In this document: one piece after another, positions 9,466-18,626 of the stretch | How positions within the stretch are numbered: position 1 is the stretch's first letter | How the letters are laid out: each line of letters starts with the position of its first letter | NCBI GenBank assembly: GCA_022841915.1 | Contig: JALHQN010000001.1 | Span: 682,001-746,000, forward strand | Source of the DNA: Burkholderiales bacterium | GTDB lineage: Bacteria > Pseudomonadota > Gammaproteobacteria > Burkholderiales > WYBJ01 | Length of the DNA: 64,000 nucleotides | Direction of reading: 5' to 3' | The notes under the pieces: generated by a model | Databases searched by the model: none | What the model was told of the DNA's origin: nothing | Seen by the model: the letters and a program-made list of their open reading frames with translations, nothing else | Translations under genes and position numbers: made by a program

Positions 9466-9621
9466 TTACTTCAGCTTGGTTTCCTTGTAGATCACGTGCT
9501 TGCGCGCAACCGGATCGAATTTCTTCATCTCGATTTTCTCGGTGGTAGTGCGCTTGTTCTTGGTCGTGGTGTAGAAATGACCGGTTCCAGCACTCGATTC
9601 CAGCTTGATCTTCTCGCGCAT
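9466..9621 (-). CDS. rpmG: 50S ribosomal protein L33
   Basis: Structural protein of the large subunit. The 51-residue product begins [19 protein letters not shown] and ends [10 protein letters not shown]. The [18 protein letters not shown] block is characteristic of L33. It lacks the CxxC pairs of zinc-binding L33, so it is the cysteine-free (C-) form. It is the second gene of an rpmB-rpmG operon, 11 bp after rpmB, as in most Proteobacteria. Confidence 0.96.
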   Translation of the reverse strand: MREKIKLESSAGTGHFYTTTKNKRTTTEKIEMKKFDPVARKHVIYKETKLK

Positions 9622-9632
9622 TTTCTGGCTCC

Positions 9633-9866
9633 TTAAATCTCGCCCCGCGCGCGCATTTCCGCGAGGACCACTTCAACACCCTTTTTATCGATGGTGCGCA
9701 GGCCTTTCTGGCTGATGCGTAGCCGAATCCAGCGCTTCTCGCTTTCGAGCCAGAAGCGCCGGTATTGCAGATTGGGGAAGAAGCGCCGCCGCGTCTTGTT
9801 GTTCGCGTGCGACACATGATTGCCCTTCTGCGGGCGCTTTCCGGTGACCTGACAGACTCGTGCCAT
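9633..9866 (-). CDS. rpmB: 50S ribosomal protein L28
   Basis: Large-subunit structural protein. The ATG at 9866 gives 77 residues beginning [20 protein letters not shown] and ending [10 protein letters not shown], with the family block [13 protein letters not shown]. An upstream in-frame ATG exists but would add 40 unrelated residues. It is first of the rpmB-rpmG pair. Confidence 0.97.
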   Translation of the reverse strand: MARVCQVTGKRPQKGNHVSHANNKTRRRFFPNLQYRRFWLESEKRWIRLRISQKGLRTIDKKGVEVVLAEMRARGEI

Positions 9867-9939
9867 GACGGCTCCAACTTGGGAATGCGACAAAGTCGTA
9901 AATTCTAGCCTGCCGAGCGACCATAACTCAAGCACACTT

Positions 9940-10638
9940 TTACAGGAGCCCCCGCTCGGCGAAGGATACGGCTGCGTTTCCTGCAATCACGAAGTGGTCC
10001 AACACCTTGACATCCACCAGCGCCAGCGCTTGGCGAAGCGCCCGCGTAAGCGCCTCGTCGGCGTGACTGGGCTCCGCCACACCCGAGGGATGGTTATGGG
10101 CCAGAATGACGCCAGCAGCGTTGTGCGCAAGCGCCTGCTTGACGACTTCCCGCGGATAGACGCTGGTCTGTGTGAGCGTCCCGCGAAAAAGCACCTCGTC
10201 GGCGACCACCCGATTTTGCGCGTCGAGATACAAGCCAACGAAAACTTCGTGCGGCAGATCGCGCAGCTTCAGTCTCAGATAGTCGCGCACGGCGCCGGGC
10301 GAGCCGAGCGCGTCCCGCCGCCCCATTTCCTCACGCAGTCCCCGCCGCGTGAGCTCCAGGATAGCGCTCAGCTGGCAAAATCGGGCCGGGCCGATGCCCT
10401 TCGAGGCAGCCAGCGTGGAGCGATCCGCCGCCAGCAGGGCGGAGACGCTGCCGAACCGGCTCAAGAGTTCGCGCGCCACATCGATGGCCGAACGATCTCG
10501 CGTGCCTGTCCCGAGGAAGACCGCGAGCAGTTCGGCATCCGAAAGCGGCCCCGGACCGCAGTTGAGCAAGCGCTCGCGGGGACGCTCCGCCTTCGGCCAA
10601 TCGCATATACGCATTCGGGTCTCGAACCAAGCGTTCAT
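9940..10638 (-). CDS. radC: RadC family (JAMM/MPN+) protein
   Basis: Widespread protein with an N-terminal helix-hairpin-helix region and a C-terminal JAMM metalloprotease-like domain; its cellular role is unsettled. [15 protein letters not shown] lies at about residues 31-45, the Hh[13 protein letters not shown] at about 84-95, and the JAMM signature [19 protein letters not shown] with metal-binding HxHPSG and Asp at about 184-202. The 232 residues match the family. The start at 10638 is taken, though [14 protein letters not shown] eight codons later also looks natural. It diverges from coaBC, as in many Proteobacteria. Confidence 0.92.
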   Translation of the reverse strand: MNAWFETRMRICDWPKAERPRERLLNCGPGPLSDAELLAVFLGTGTRDRSAIDVARELLSRFGSVSALLAADRSTLAASKGIGPARFCQLSAILELTRRGLREEMGRRDALGSPGAVRDYLRLKLRDLPHEVFVGLYLDAQNRVVADEVLFRGTLTQTSVYPREVVKQALAHNAAGVILAHNHPSGVAEPSHADEALTRALRQALALVDVKVLDHFVIAGNAAVSFAERGLL

Positions 10639-10845
10639 CGCTTTCTGCGATGTGCTTCCTGTCAGCGGTTATTCATCGGGCCAGTGTGCCACGCAAGGGA
10701 AGCATCAGCTCTCCGCCAAACGGCCTATGACCGCCATGACTGCGGCATGGCTCCGCCCTGCCGGGCCGCAAGTCTGTGCGGCCAAGCCGACCGTCGGGAA
10801 ATTTGGTTTACACTCCCTTCCCTCAAGCTCGTCAGGATCCTCTCC

Positions 10846-12057
10846 ATGGCCCCCTCTGCTAAGCCTCGCCTCTTGCTCGGGCTCTCCGGTGGCATTGCCG
10901 GCTACAAAGCGGCCGAGCTGACCCGCCTGTGGATGCAAGATGGGGTCGACGTTCAAGTCGTGATGACTCAAGCCGCGTGCGGCTTCATCACGCCTGTCAC
11001 CTTGCAGGCCCTCTCCGGCAAGCCGGTATATGTGGATATGTGGGATGCGCGGGTGGGCAACAACATGGCGCATATCGATCTCTCTCGGGATAGGGACGCC
11101 ATCGTGATTGCGCCCGCGAGTGCGGACATGATGGCGAAACTCGCCCATGGACTGGCCGACGATCTGCTCTCGACCTTGTGCGTCGCCCGCGAGTGCCCGC
11201 TGTTCGTCGCCCCCGCCATGAATCGTCAGATGTGGGAACATCCGGCCACGCAACGTAATGTCGCCCAGCTGCGAGCGGATGGCATCATGATCCTCGGCCC
11301 AGCCAGCGGAGATCAAGCGTGCGGCGAAATCGGCATGGGCCGTATGCTGGAGGCGCAGGAAATCGCCGAAGAGGTGCTGACCGCGTTGGCCGGTCCGAAG
11401 CGTCTTCGCGGCAAGCGCGTCCTTCTCACCGCAGGCCCGACTTTCGAGGCGATCGACGCAGTGCGCGGCATCACCAATCGCAGCTCCGGCAAAATGGGAT
11501 ACGCCGTGGCGCGAGCCGCCCGGGAAGCCGGTGCGGAAGTATCGATCGTCAGCGGTCCCACTTCGCTCACGGCACCGCGAGGGTGCCGTATCGTCCGGGT
11601 GGAGAGCGCGAGCCAGATGTTCGACGCCGTCATGCGCGAAGTCGAGCAGAGCGACATCTTCATCGGCGTTGCCGCAGTGGCCGACTACCGCCCCGCCAAG
11701 GCCAACGAGCACAAGATCAAGAAATCCGACCAGAGCATGCATGTCGAGCTGGTGCCGAACGTGGACATCCTCTCCCATGTCGCGAGCCTCGAGCGCAGCC
11801 CTTTCTGCGTGGGCTTCGCCGCCGAAAGCCGGGACCTCGATCAGTACGCCCAGGAGAAGCGACGCCGCAAGCGCATTCCCCTCATCGCCGCCAACCTGGT
11901 GCAGAACGCGATCGGGGCAGACGACAACGAGCTCGTCCTGTTCGACGATTCCGGACGTCACGTCCTGGCTCGAGGAGGCAAGCTCGATCAGGCGCGTCAG
12001 CTCGTGACACGGATCGCCGATCTCATCGAACAACAGCCCGCTCGGGCAAAGCGCTAG
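10846..12057 (+). CDS. coaBC: Bifunctional phosphopantothenoylcysteine decarboxylase/synthase
   Basis: Joins cysteine to 4'-phosphopantothenate (CoaB) and decarboxylates the product (CoaC), giving 4'-phosphopantetheine for coenzyme A. AGGA lies eight bases before the ATG at 10846; a longer open frame upstream overlaps radC and is not used. Coa[17 protein letters not shown] at the N-terminus, the active His in [24 protein letters not shown], and the reducing Cys region [13 protein letters not shown]. Coa[29 protein letters not shown] block, then AAVADYRPA and the catalytic lysine region HKIKKSD. The length of 403 residues is standard. dut follows 37 bp downstream. Confidence 0.97.
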   Translation: MAPSAKPRLLLGLSGGIAGYKAAELTRLWMQDGVDVQVVMTQAACGFITPVTLQALSGKPVYVDMWDARVGNNMAHIDLSRDRDAIVIAPASADMMAKLAHGLADDLLSTLCVARECPLFVAPAMNRQMWEHPATQRNVAQLRADGIMILGPASGDQACGEIGMGRMLEAQEIAEEVLTALAGPKRLRGKRVLLTAGPTFEAIDAVRGITNRSSGKMGYAVARAAREAGAEVSIVSGPTSLTAPRGCRIVRVESASQMFDAVMREVEQSDIFIGVAAVADYRPAKANEHKIKKSDQSMHVELVPNVDILSHVASLERSPFCVGFAAESRDLDQYAQEKRRRKRIPLIAANLVQNAIGADDNELVLFDDSGRHVLARGGKLDQARQLVTRIADLIEQQPARAKR

Positions 12058-12094
12058 CGGCTGGTGGCTGGCGCTTAAAGACACGGACGCGCGC

Positions 12095-12541
12095 ATGCGA
12101 ACTCTGGACATCAAGATCATCGACGCGCGGCTGCGCGAACAGCTGCCGGCATACGCAACCTCGGGCTCTGCGGGTCTCGATTTGCGCGCTTGCATCGATC
12201 ACCCCTTGCTGCTCGAACCCGGGCGCACGGAACTCATTCCAGTCGGTCTGGCGATCCATCTCGCGGATCCGGGGCTGGCCGCCATGATCCTGCCGCGATC
12301 GGGGCTGGGGCATAAGCACGGCATCGTGCTGGGCAATCTGGTAGGGCTGATCGACTCCGATTACCAAGGCCAACTGTTCGTGTCCACCTGGAACAGAGGT
12401 AATGCGCCCTTTACCATCGAACCCATGGAACGCTTGGCTCAGCTGGTCGTGGTTCCCGTAGTCCAAGTCGCCCTCAACGTGGTCGAGGATTTCGATGCGA
12501 GTTCGCGGGGCGCGGGCGGCTTCGGCAGCACAGGACGCTAG
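12095..12541 (+). CDS. dut: dUTP diphosphatase
   Basis: Hydrolyses dUTP to dUMP, keeping uracil out of DNA and feeding dTMP synthesis; homotrimeric. Trimeric dUTPase motifs are all present in 148 residues: [10 protein letters not shown] (I), [16 protein letters not shown] (II), [11 protein letters not shown] (III), [11 protein letters not shown] (IV) and the flexible P-loop-like [11 protein letters not shown] (V). Placement after coaBC is the usual proteobacterial order. Confidence 0.97.
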   Translation: MRTLDIKIIDARLREQLPAYATSGSAGLDLRACIDHPLLLEPGRTELIPVGLAIHLADPGLAAMILPRSGLGHKHGIVLGNLVGLIDSDYQGQLFVSTWNRGNAPFTIEPMERLAQLVVVPVVQVALNVVEDFDASSRGAGGFGSTGR

Positions 12542-12685
12542 CGTGTCGATCCTGCCGTCGGCCGCACAGGAAATGCCGGGAATCGACACCTTGCTCGATG
12601 GCTCGTCCGCTTTTCGCCCCGCACGGGCCCGGAGCTCGCGTTCGCTAGCGCAGCAGCTCATCGCGCATCCGGAGAGTCGCACGAT

Positions 12686-13102
12686 ATGACTACCATCCCC
12701 ACGTCGGGCATCGTTCTATTCGCTCACGGCGCCCGTGATCCGCTCTGGGCCGAACCCTTTCATAGACTGATCGCCAAACTCCATGCGAAGGCCCCCGGGC
12801 TGGCGGTATCGCTCGCCTTCCTGGAGATGATGCAGCCGGACCTGACGACCGCCGTGCGCACCCTGGCCGATCGAGGCATCGAGCGCATCACGCTCGTTCC
12901 TCTCTTCATGGCGCGCGGCGGGCACTTGCGGCGGGACTTGCCCGAGATCGTCGCCCGCGCTTGCGCGGAGAACCCCGGCGTTCTCATCCGAACCACGAAT
13001 GCCCTCGGCGAAGTCGACCTCCTTCTGAACGCGATTGCCGACTGGACCCTGGAGGAGCATGAGCGCACAGGCCGAGCCGACCTGGGGCATCCGGTGGCGT
13101 GA
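12686..13102 (+). CDS. CbiX/sirohydrochlorin chelatase-like protein
   Basis: Short single-domain class II chelatase (138 residues), predicted to insert Co2+ or Fe2+ or Ni2+ into sirohydrochlorin-type tetrapyrroles. The metal-contacting histidine is in ILFAHGARDPLW (about residues 9-20). The second conserved block, FMARGGHLRRDLP (about 74-86), carries the other histidine, and LEMMQPDL is the typical linking helix. Such short CbiX-S proteins act as dimers. GGAGAG lies nine bases before the ATG. No other cobalamin or siroheme gene is adjacent, so the metal and pathway cannot be told. Confidence 0.82.
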   Translation: MTTIPTSGIVLFAHGARDPLWAEPFHRLIAKLHAKAPGLAVSLAFLEMMQPDLTTAVRTLADRGIERITLVPLFMARGGHLRRDLPEIVARACAENPGVLIRTTNALGEVDLLLNAIADWTLEEHERTGRADLGHPVA

Positions 13103-13140
13103 AGCCATAAGGGCGGTTGGCGGTTCGACGGTACGCGGAC

Positions 13141-14148
13141 TCAATCGATCCGGATACCCACCTGCTTGATGAGCCTCGACCAGCGCGACACATCCTGTTG
13201 GAGAACGATGGCGAGTTCTGCAGGGGTGGAGGTCGAGGGCACGAAGTACTGCGTCATGAGCTTGTCGCGCAGCGAAGGAGAACTGACGATGCGGACGATC
13301 TCCTGATTGAGTTTCTCCAGCACCGGCTCGGCGATGCCCGCCGGCCCGAGCACCGCGAACCACTGATCCACGTCATAGCCCTTCAGCCCCGCCTCGGCCA
13401 CGGTAGGCAAATCAGGCTCCAGCGGGAAACGCGCCCCAGATGTCACGGCAAGCGCCCGCAGTCTGCCGGCACGGGCGTACGGCAGCACGTTGGGCACGGT
13501 GTTGAAGAGCACGGGAACTTGCCCGGACAAACCCTCTGCGAGTGCCGGTGCGCAGCCCTTGTAGGGGACATGCACCATCTCGATCTTCGCCAGATACTTG
13601 AGCAGTTCGCCGGAAAGATGCTGCGGGGTACCGCTGCCGCACGAGGAGTAGGCAAGCTTGCTTCCGCGAGCGCGCGCAGCGGCGAGCAGTTCCTCGATGG
13701 ATCTCACGCCGAGCGCGGGATGTACGGCCACGATTCCGGACGTGGAGGCAACGCGGGCGACCGCCGTGAAATCTCGTAGCGAATCGAACGGCAGTTTGGG
13801 ATAAAGCCCGGCGTTCATCGCGAACGTACTGTTGACCATCAGCAACGTATAGCCGTCCGCAGACGCCCGCGCCACGATCTCTGCGCCGATATTCCCGCTC
13901 GCACCGGGGCGATTGTCGATCACGACCTGCTGCTGCCAAGCAGCACCCAACTGCGCGCCGAGGAGCCGCGCAAGAATATCGGTACCGCCGCCGGGAGGAA
14001 AAGTGACGACCAGCCTGATCGGCCGGTTCGGAAAAGCGGCATCGCCCGCCGGGGCCGCCGAGGCCCAAACAGCAAGGGTCATCCACCCAATCAGCATCGT
14101 CGCGAACAGCCCTTTGGTCGCTCGCCCGGTTAGCGTCGATGTCATCAT
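13141..14148 (-). CDS. Bug/TctC-type periplasmic substrate-binding protein
   Basis: Periplasmic receptor of the tripartite tricarboxylate transporter family, binding small carboxylates or related organic acids; ligand unknown. A signal peptide spans about residues 1-32 (GLFATMLIGWMTLAVWASAA). The mature part opens with FPNRPIRLVVTFPPGGGTDILARLLGAQL, then VIDNRPGASGNIGAEIVARASADGYTLL, both diagnostic of Bug proteins. No TctA/TctB membrane genes are next to it, as is usual for the many orphan Bug genes of Burkholderiales-like genomes. Divergent from the DUF192 gene. Confidence 0.9.
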   Translation of the reverse strand: MMTSTLTGRATKGLFATMLIGWMTLAVWASAAPAGDAAFPNRPIRLVVTFPPGGGTDILARLLGAQLGAAWQQQVVIDNRPGASGNIGAEIVARASADGYTLLMVNSTFAMNAGLYPKLPFDSLRDFTAVARVASTSGIVAVHPALGVRSIEELLAAARARGSKLAYSSCGSGTPQHLSGELLKYLAKIEMVHVPYKGCAPALAEGLSGQVPVLFNTVPNVLPYARAGRLRALAVTSGARFPLEPDLPTVAEAGLKGYDVDQWFAVLGPAGIAEPVLEKLNQEIVRIVSSPSLRDKLMTQYFVPSTSTPAELAIVLQQDVSRWSRLIKQVGIRID

Positions 14149-14286
14149 GGAATGCCGCGGTTCCGTTCGTGGGCAGTAACTCTCTCAACCACTATAGCAC
14201 GCACCCTGCCACAGAGCCTTCGGTGCAGCAGAGGGCCCTTGGGTATGGCAGAATTCGCGTCCGCTTCATCATTCTGGACTTTGGTC

Positions 14287-14745
14287 ATGCAACTTGCCGC
14301 GATGCGCGCCTGGGCGCCTGCGATCGTGCTGCTGCTCGCAGCCACTGCGATCCAGGCAGCCGAGAAACTCCCGCTCACCGAGTTGCGAATCGGCCAGCAC
14401 AAGATCGTTGCCGAGACTGCTGCCACCGAGCCATCGCGTTCGCTCGGCCTGATGCATCGCAAACAACCGCTGGGCGACAATCGAGGCATGCTGTTCGTGT
14501 TCGACACCAGCGGGTTTCACAGCATGTGGATGCAGAACACGTACATTCCGCTCTCAGTCGCGTTCATCGATGATCGCGGGGTCATACTGAACATCGCCGA
14601 CATGACGCCGTTGACCACCACGCCTCATACCGCCGCCGGGTTTGCCCGCTACGCATTGGAGATGAACCAGGGCTGGTTCGCCAGCCGGGGAATCAAGGCG
14701 GGCGCAAAAGTCGAAGGACTACGCCCGGCCCCTTCGCCCAAGTGA
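14287..14745 (+). CDS. Exported DUF192 protein
   Basis: Small periplasmic protein of the DUF192 family; function unknown. The ATG at 14287 opens a signal peptide of about 25 residues ending near ATAIQAAE. The DUF192 domain follows with EPSRSLGLMHRKQPLGDNRGMLFVF, the strongly conserved FWMQNTYIPL-like block (MWMQNTYIPLSVAFID) and ALEMNQGWFASRGIKAG. The 152-residue length is normal. It ends just before a terminator shared with convergent sodB. Confidence 0.85.
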   Translation: MQLAAMRAWAPAIVLLLAATAIQAAEKLPLTELRIGQHKIVAETAATEPSRSLGLMHRKQPLGDNRGMLFVFDTSGFHSMWMQNTYIPLSVAFIDDRGVILNIADMTPLTTTPHTAAGFARYALEMNQGWFASRGIKAGAKVEGLRPAPSPK

Positions 14746-14800
14746 GCGCGATGCGTCCGGTCGCGGCTGGTGCGATCTCCTGACGGATCGAGCTCGCGAA

Positions 14801-14828
14801 AAAAAGCCCGCGCGAAGGCGGGCTTTTT
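14801..14828. terminator. Bidirectional intrinsic terminator
   Basis: AAAAAGCCCGC, loop gcgaag, then GCGGGCTTTTT. It lies between convergent DUF192 and sodB and works in both orientations. Confidence 0.9.
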
Positions 14829-14846
14829 GGCAGAACACAACCGGGA

Positions 14847-15428
14847 TCAGGCGAAGTTTTCCGCCGCGAAGTCCCAGTTGGCGAGGTTCGTCAAGAACAC
14901 CTCGACGAACTTCGGGCGCAGGTTGCGATAGTCGATGTAATACGCATGCTCCCACACATCGATTGTCAGCAGAGGCTTGTCTGCGGTGGTCAGCGGTGTG
15001 GCGGCATTGCTGGTATTGACGATGTCCACCGAGCCGTCCGGCTTCTTCACCAACCATGTCCAACCGGCACCGAAGTTGCCGACTGCGGAAGCCGTGAACG
15101 CTTTCTTGAACTCGTCGAAAGAACCCCACTTCTTGTTGATGGCCTCGGCGAGCGCCCCTGTAGGCGCGCCGCCCCCGTTGGGCTTCATCGAATGCCAGAA
15201 GAACATGTGGTTCCAGACCTGGGCCGCGTTGTTGAAGACGCCGCCCGTCGATTTCTTGATGATGTCCACCAGCGACATCTTGTCGAAGTCGGTATTGGGG
15301 ATCAGGTTGTTCAGATTCGTGACATACGCCTGGTGGTGCTTGCCGTAGTGGTACTCCAACGTTTCTTTGGAGACATGGGGCGCAAGTGCATCCATGGCAT
15401 ACGGCAGCGGCGGAAGCTCGTGCTTCAT
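14847..15428 (-). CDS. sodB: Superoxide dismutase, Fe type
   Basis: Cytosolic enzyme converting superoxide to oxygen and hydrogen peroxide. AGGAG is seven bases before the ATG. Metal ligands are visible as His in [10 protein letters not shown] (about 26-35), His in [10 protein letters not shown] (about 72-81), and Asp and His in [12 protein letters not shown] (about 157-168). The AAQVWNH context, with Gln ahead of the second histidine, marks the iron-type enzyme rather than Mn-type. The length of 193 residues is canonical. Confidence 0.96.
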   Translation of the reverse strand: MKHELPPLPYAMDALAPHVSKETLEYHYGKHHQAYVTNLNNLIPNTDFDKMSLVDIIKKSTGGVFNNAAQVWNHMFFWHSMKPNGGGAPTGALAEAINKKWGSFDEFKKAFTASAVGNFGAGWTWLVKKPDGSVDIVNTSNAATPLTTADKPLLTIDVWEHAYYIDYRNLRPKFVEVFLTNLANWDFAAENFA

Positions 15429-15521
15429 CTCGTTCTCCTATTGGCGCGATTGGGGACCGATGATTCTAGTCCAAAGGACAGCGGCGCAACAACCGCAACG
15501 CCGCTGGGGAATCCCACCCGT

Positions 15522-16283
15522 TTACGCCTTCGCGAAAAAGGGCAGTGCTTCGACTGCGACCACGGCAGCGCTGGCATCGTTGCGACCGTAATAGACGCGC
15601 TGTTTGTCGGCCGAGCTACGAGCGAGCGTCTCCGCGAGTGCCTGCGGATCGCGGGATTCCAGCATAAGAGTCGCCAGCTCCGCGTCGCCGAGCACCTCCC
15701 ACACACCGTCGCTCATCAGCACGAACCGATCTTCAGCCTGCAACTCTCCGGAAAAACAGTCGACCACGAGATGCTGGTCGAGCCCGACCGCACGCCGCAG
15801 GACATGGCGCATGTCGCCGCGCGGCCAGACGTGATCGGTCGTCATGCACTCGTGGTGCCCCTGACGCAGCCGATAAATCCGGCTGTCGCCCACATGCGCG
15901 ACATGGAAGGTATCGTGGTGCAGCACCAGCACCGATAGGGTCGCCAGCATCGACTGGGACTCGGCGCCGCGCAGGTTGTGCGAGAGCAACCAGTTATTCA
16001 CCGCTGCGATGATCTTTTCCAGCTTGCGGGCGACTTCCCAGGATTCCGGCGCCGCGTAAAAATCGGAGACGATCGCACGAACACAGGTCTCGGAGGCCCG
16101 TCTGCCGGCCCCCCCGCTCATGCCGTCGGAGAGTGCAAAAACCAGCCCCGAGGAGATCGCCTCGGTTGGATCGGGCCGCCCGCAATCGAAGAAATCTTCG
16201 TTCAGGAGCTTTCCGCACGCCAGCCCGCAGTAGCCTAGCGCAATACCGGGCGCGATCCCCCCGCCATCCCCCAGAATCGACAT
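15522..16283 (-). CDS. PP2C-family Ser/Thr protein phosphatase
   Basis: Mn2+/Mg2+-dependent phosphatase predicted to dephosphorylate Ser/Thr on proteins. Motifs in order: NEDFFDCG (about 29-36), ALSDGMSGG (about 50-58) with the metal Asp, AHVGDSRIYRL (about 129-139), FVLMSDGVWEVL (about 189-200) and GRNDASAAVV (about 236-245), where the final metal Asp is retained. It is a stand-alone catalytic domain of 253 residues; no serine/threonine kinase gene is next to it. Lies 93 bp downstream of nothing co-directional except the YbiB-like gene further right. Confidence 0.88.
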   Translation of the reverse strand: MSILGDGGGIAPGIALGYCGLACGKLLNEDFFDCGRPDPTEAISSGLVFALSDGMSGGAGRRASETCVRAIVSDFYAAPESWEVARKLEKIIAAVNNWLLSHNLRGAESQSMLATLSVLVLHHDTFHVAHVGDSRIYRLRQGHHECMTTDHVWPRGDMRHVLRRAVGLDQHLVVDCFSGELQAEDRFVLMSDGVWEVLGDAELATLMLESRDPQALAETLARSSADKQRVYYGRNDASAAVVAVEALPFFAKA

Positions 16284-16406
16284 GCCGTTCCCTCAGTGCA
16301 ATGCTCGCTGCAGAAAATATGCCGAAAATGGACCGGGTTCAACGGCTATTCTGCTCAATGCCCGCAGCGTTCCGCCTTCATGCGCATTGACCAGCCCCGC
16401 CCTGAG

Positions 16407-17384
16407 CTACGCGACCCGGCGTCCAGCGGCCGCGATCACAGCCAGCGCCTTTGCTTGATTGAAATCGTCGCAGTATCCGGTGGCGTACAGGCATGCTGCC
16501 AGTTGATTCACCAACGGCGAGGGAATGGCACGCCCCCCTTCCAGCGCCTGACGAATCCAGAACGCAGTGCCCTCGACATCGCAAGCGGCGGGCAGTGCGA
16601 CCATGCGTCGAGCCTGCGCCGCATCTTCCTCGAAAAGCACCATCGAGGTACCGGAATGCCACGATTCCATGCGCGGACGAGCCATCGGACTTGCGAACGG
16701 CTCTCCTTCGGTGCCCTGGAGCAGCAAGGCGCGTATGCCGGTGGTCGCTGTCGCCGAACGCATTCGATCGAGTTCGGCATCGTCTTCCGCAGCAGCGACG
16801 ACCAGCCCTCCGGTCTCGAAGGGGTCAATCAAGCGGGCAGCGCTCGACAACATCTGCAACGAGCCGATTCGCGCCCGATATGAAAGAAGGTTGGCGAGTC
16901 CGGGCGCAAGCAGAGCATCCGGAACGAACGCCACGCATTTTTCCTGCAACTCGCGCGCCGCATGCTCCTTGGTTGCGCAAGGCATGACGCCAAGCTCTCG
17001 CAGAATAAGCGCCACCGAGACGCCGTTGCCCGCGTGCAATGGCCCGTGCATCAACACGGGGACACCGAAACGTGCCAGCAGCATCGCGAGGAGCGGCGTC
17101 AGATCAGGGATCTCGCTGGTGCCGCCATAACAGCCGATGGCAACCGGGCAGCTCTGTTCCGGCGCGGTCCATCGGGTTACTCGCGCATCCAAGGCGTCCA
17201 GCATGCCGAGCAGCAAATTCGTCCAGTCCGATCGATGCCGGAAGCTCTCGAGCAGGGCGCCCAGTTCCACATCCGGCACACCCCCATCCAGGAGGGCGCC
17301 GGCAAGCAACCCGACCTCACGCACGGAAAGAACGGCTTCGTTCCGCTGCCTCAACAAGGAAAGATATTCGGCGTACGACCTCAT
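16407..17384 (-). CDS. TrpD2/YbiB-like glycosyltransferase-fold DNA-binding protein
   Basis: Member of the YbiB (TrpD2) group, which keeps the anthranilate phosphoribosyltransferase fold but, in E. coli YbiB, binds nucleic acid instead of making tryptophan. The ATG at 17384 is preceded by GGGGAGTGGGG. The N-terminal helical domain (1-90) resembles family 3 glycosyltransferases; PVAIGCYGGTSEIPDLTPLLAMLLARFGVPV-type and HGPLHAGNGVSVALILRELG blocks (about 100-150) follow. The TrpD phosphate-binding GTGGD loop is not seen, supporting TrpD2 rather than TrpD. Translation may be coupled to a short open frame ending at its start codon. Confidence 0.8.
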   Translation of the reverse strand: MRSYAEYLSLLRQRNEAVLSVREVGLLAGALLDGGVPDVELGALLESFRHRSDWTNLLLGMLDALDARVTRWTAPEQSCPVAIGCYGGTSEIPDLTPLLAMLLARFGVPVLMHGPLHAGNGVSVALILRELGVMPCATKEHAARELQEKCVAFVPDALLAPGLANLLSYRARIGSLQMLSSAARLIDPFETGGLVVAAAEDDAELDRMRSATATTGIRALLLQGTEGEPFASPMARPRMESWHSGTSMVLFEEDAAQARRMVALPAACDVEGTAFWIRQALEGGRAIPSPLVNQLAACLYATGYCDDFNQAKALAVIAAAGRRVA

Positions 17385-17644
17385 TACCCCACTCCCCGAG
17401 TGGCCTTCGATGCGCAGTGGTTCAGCAAAGCCCGTGCCATGCGTACGGCTTGGTCGCAGCACCCCGAAAGTAGGCGAAAAAGATGAGCAGCACGGCGCGA
17501 CATCGCCCCGAAAGGGACGGCCTCGAGAGGCAAGTCGTGCCGAAGCTCGCACCGAGGAATCACGCGCCCCACTTTGTTGCATCCCCCGCACAAGGCCTCC
17601 CAAACTGTCGCCGGTGGTGCGTGCAGGGCATCGGCCGCCTCCAA
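17384..17644 (-). CDS. Possible small Cys-rich protein (uncertain)
   Basis: An 86-codon open frame from a TTG (EAADALHAPPATVWEALCGG) whose TAA stop overlaps the YbiB-like ATG by one base. It has six cysteines, including CGGCNK and GCCDQ, and fills a gap otherwise 294 bp long. No family is recognised, there is no clear ribosome site, and third-position GC is lower than in neighbours. It may be real and translationally coupled, or chance. Confidence 0.25.
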   Translation of the reverse strand: MEAADALHAPPATVWEALCGGCNKVGRVIPRCELRHDLPLEAVPFGAMSRRAAHLFRLLSGCCDQAVRMARALLNHCASKATRGVG

Positions 17645-17678
17645 ACAGTGCGCGCACCGCCGGACAAGGAAGGTTTTG

Positions 17679-18581
17679 CTAGACGAGGGTGCGCAGCCCT
17701 TCCTCGAGCGTCGTGGCAGGCACGAATCCCAGGACGTCGGCCATCCGGTCGGGACGCATCGCCGAGTGTCTGATGTCGCCTGGAGCCGGCGGATCGAACT
17801 TTACCTCAGGGGTACGCCCCGCACACCTCCCGAGCGCCTCGATGAGATGTCGCAGCGTCACGCTGTTTCCGGTGCCTACATTGACGACACCGCATCGGTC
17901 CGAGCGCAATGCAGCTGCATTGGCACGGGCGACATCCTTGACGAAGACGAAGTCACGGGTCTGTTGCCCGTCGCCGAACACGACGAGCGGCTCTCCGGCG
18001 CCGATTCGAGCCGCGAACCGGCTGATCACTCCGGCGTACGGCGAGGCAGGATCCTGGCGGGGGCCGTAAACATTGAAATAGCGCAGCCCCAGGGCACTCA
18101 CCCCATACAGTTGCCCGAACAGCGCCGCGTACTGATCGTTGATCGACTTCTCCAACCCGTAAGGTGAAGTCGGCTCGCAAGCGGAAGTCTCATCGAGCGG
18201 TAGTGCGCGCGGCGCTCCGTACACCGCTGCACTAGACGCGTAGACCAGCCGCAACCCGCCTTGGGCTCGAACCGCATTCGCCACGTTGAGGAAGCCGGTC
18301 ACGTTGTGAGTCGCCGAGACAGCCGGCTCCTCGACGGAAGCCCGCACGGACACCTGCGCCGCCAGATGCAGGACATGAGTAGCACCCCTCATCGCCTCGC
18401 GCACCGCTCTTTCGTCCCGGATGTCGCCCTCGACGATCCCAAGTTTCGAATGTTGCGGCAAGTTGGCTCGTTTGCCCGCGGAAAAATCATCGAGCACCGT
18501 GACGCTTGCTCCGGAAGCGAGCAGCAACTCCACGCTGTGAGAGCCGATAAATCCAGCGCCACCTGTCACCAATACATGCAT
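17679..18581 (-). CDS. NAD-dependent nucleotide-sugar epimerase/dehydratase
   Basis: Extended short-chain dehydrogenase, probably a UDP-glucose/UDP-GlcNAc 4-epimerase or close relative. It begins MHVLVTGGAGFIGSHSVELL with the NAD loop GGAGFIG, then DDFSAGKRANL and HLAAQVSVRASVEEP. The catalytic SSAAVYG plus YGLEKSINDQY (Tyr and Lys of YxxxK) and RYFNVYGPRQDPASPYAGVISRF follow. AGGTGA lies before the ATG at 18581. It is 300 residues, slightly short of GalE (about 330). It is not in a polysaccharide cluster, so the substrate cannot be assigned. Confidence 0.87.
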   Translation of the reverse strand: MHVLVTGGAGFIGSHSVELLLASGASVTVLDDFSAGKRANLPQHSKLGIVEGDIRDERAVREAMRGATHVLHLAAQVSVRASVEEPAVSATHNVTGFLNVANAVRAQGGLRLVYASSAAVYGAPRALPLDETSACEPTSPYGLEKSINDQYAALFGQLYGVSALGLRYFNVYGPRQDPASPYAGVISRFAARIGAGEPLVVFGDGQQTRDFVFVKDVARANAAALRSDRCGVVNVGTGNSVTLRHLIEALGRCAGRTPEVKFDPPAPGDIRHSAMRPDRMADVLGFVPATTLEEGLRTLV

Positions 18582-18626
18582 CGATTCACCTCGCATGGGG
18601 TGTTTACGGCCGCTCGCGGCCGAGCT

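Noticed and set aside
9865..10845. N-terminal extension of coaBC by 327 codons
   Set aside because: It lies over radC and rpmB regions on the other strand; the start at 10846 has a ribosome site and gives the usual length.
10705..12195. Minus-strand open frame opposite coaBC
   Set aside because: coaBC motifs on the plus strand are complete, and the antisense product is not protein-like.
12495..12689. Short open frame between dut and the CbiX-like gene
   Set aside because: Starts inside dut, lacks a ribosome site, and has a low-complexity Ala/Arg/Ser composition.
13141..14148. Idea that the Bug gene is part of a full tricarboxylate transporter
   Set aside because: No TctA or TctB membrane genes lie next to it or elsewhere in the window.
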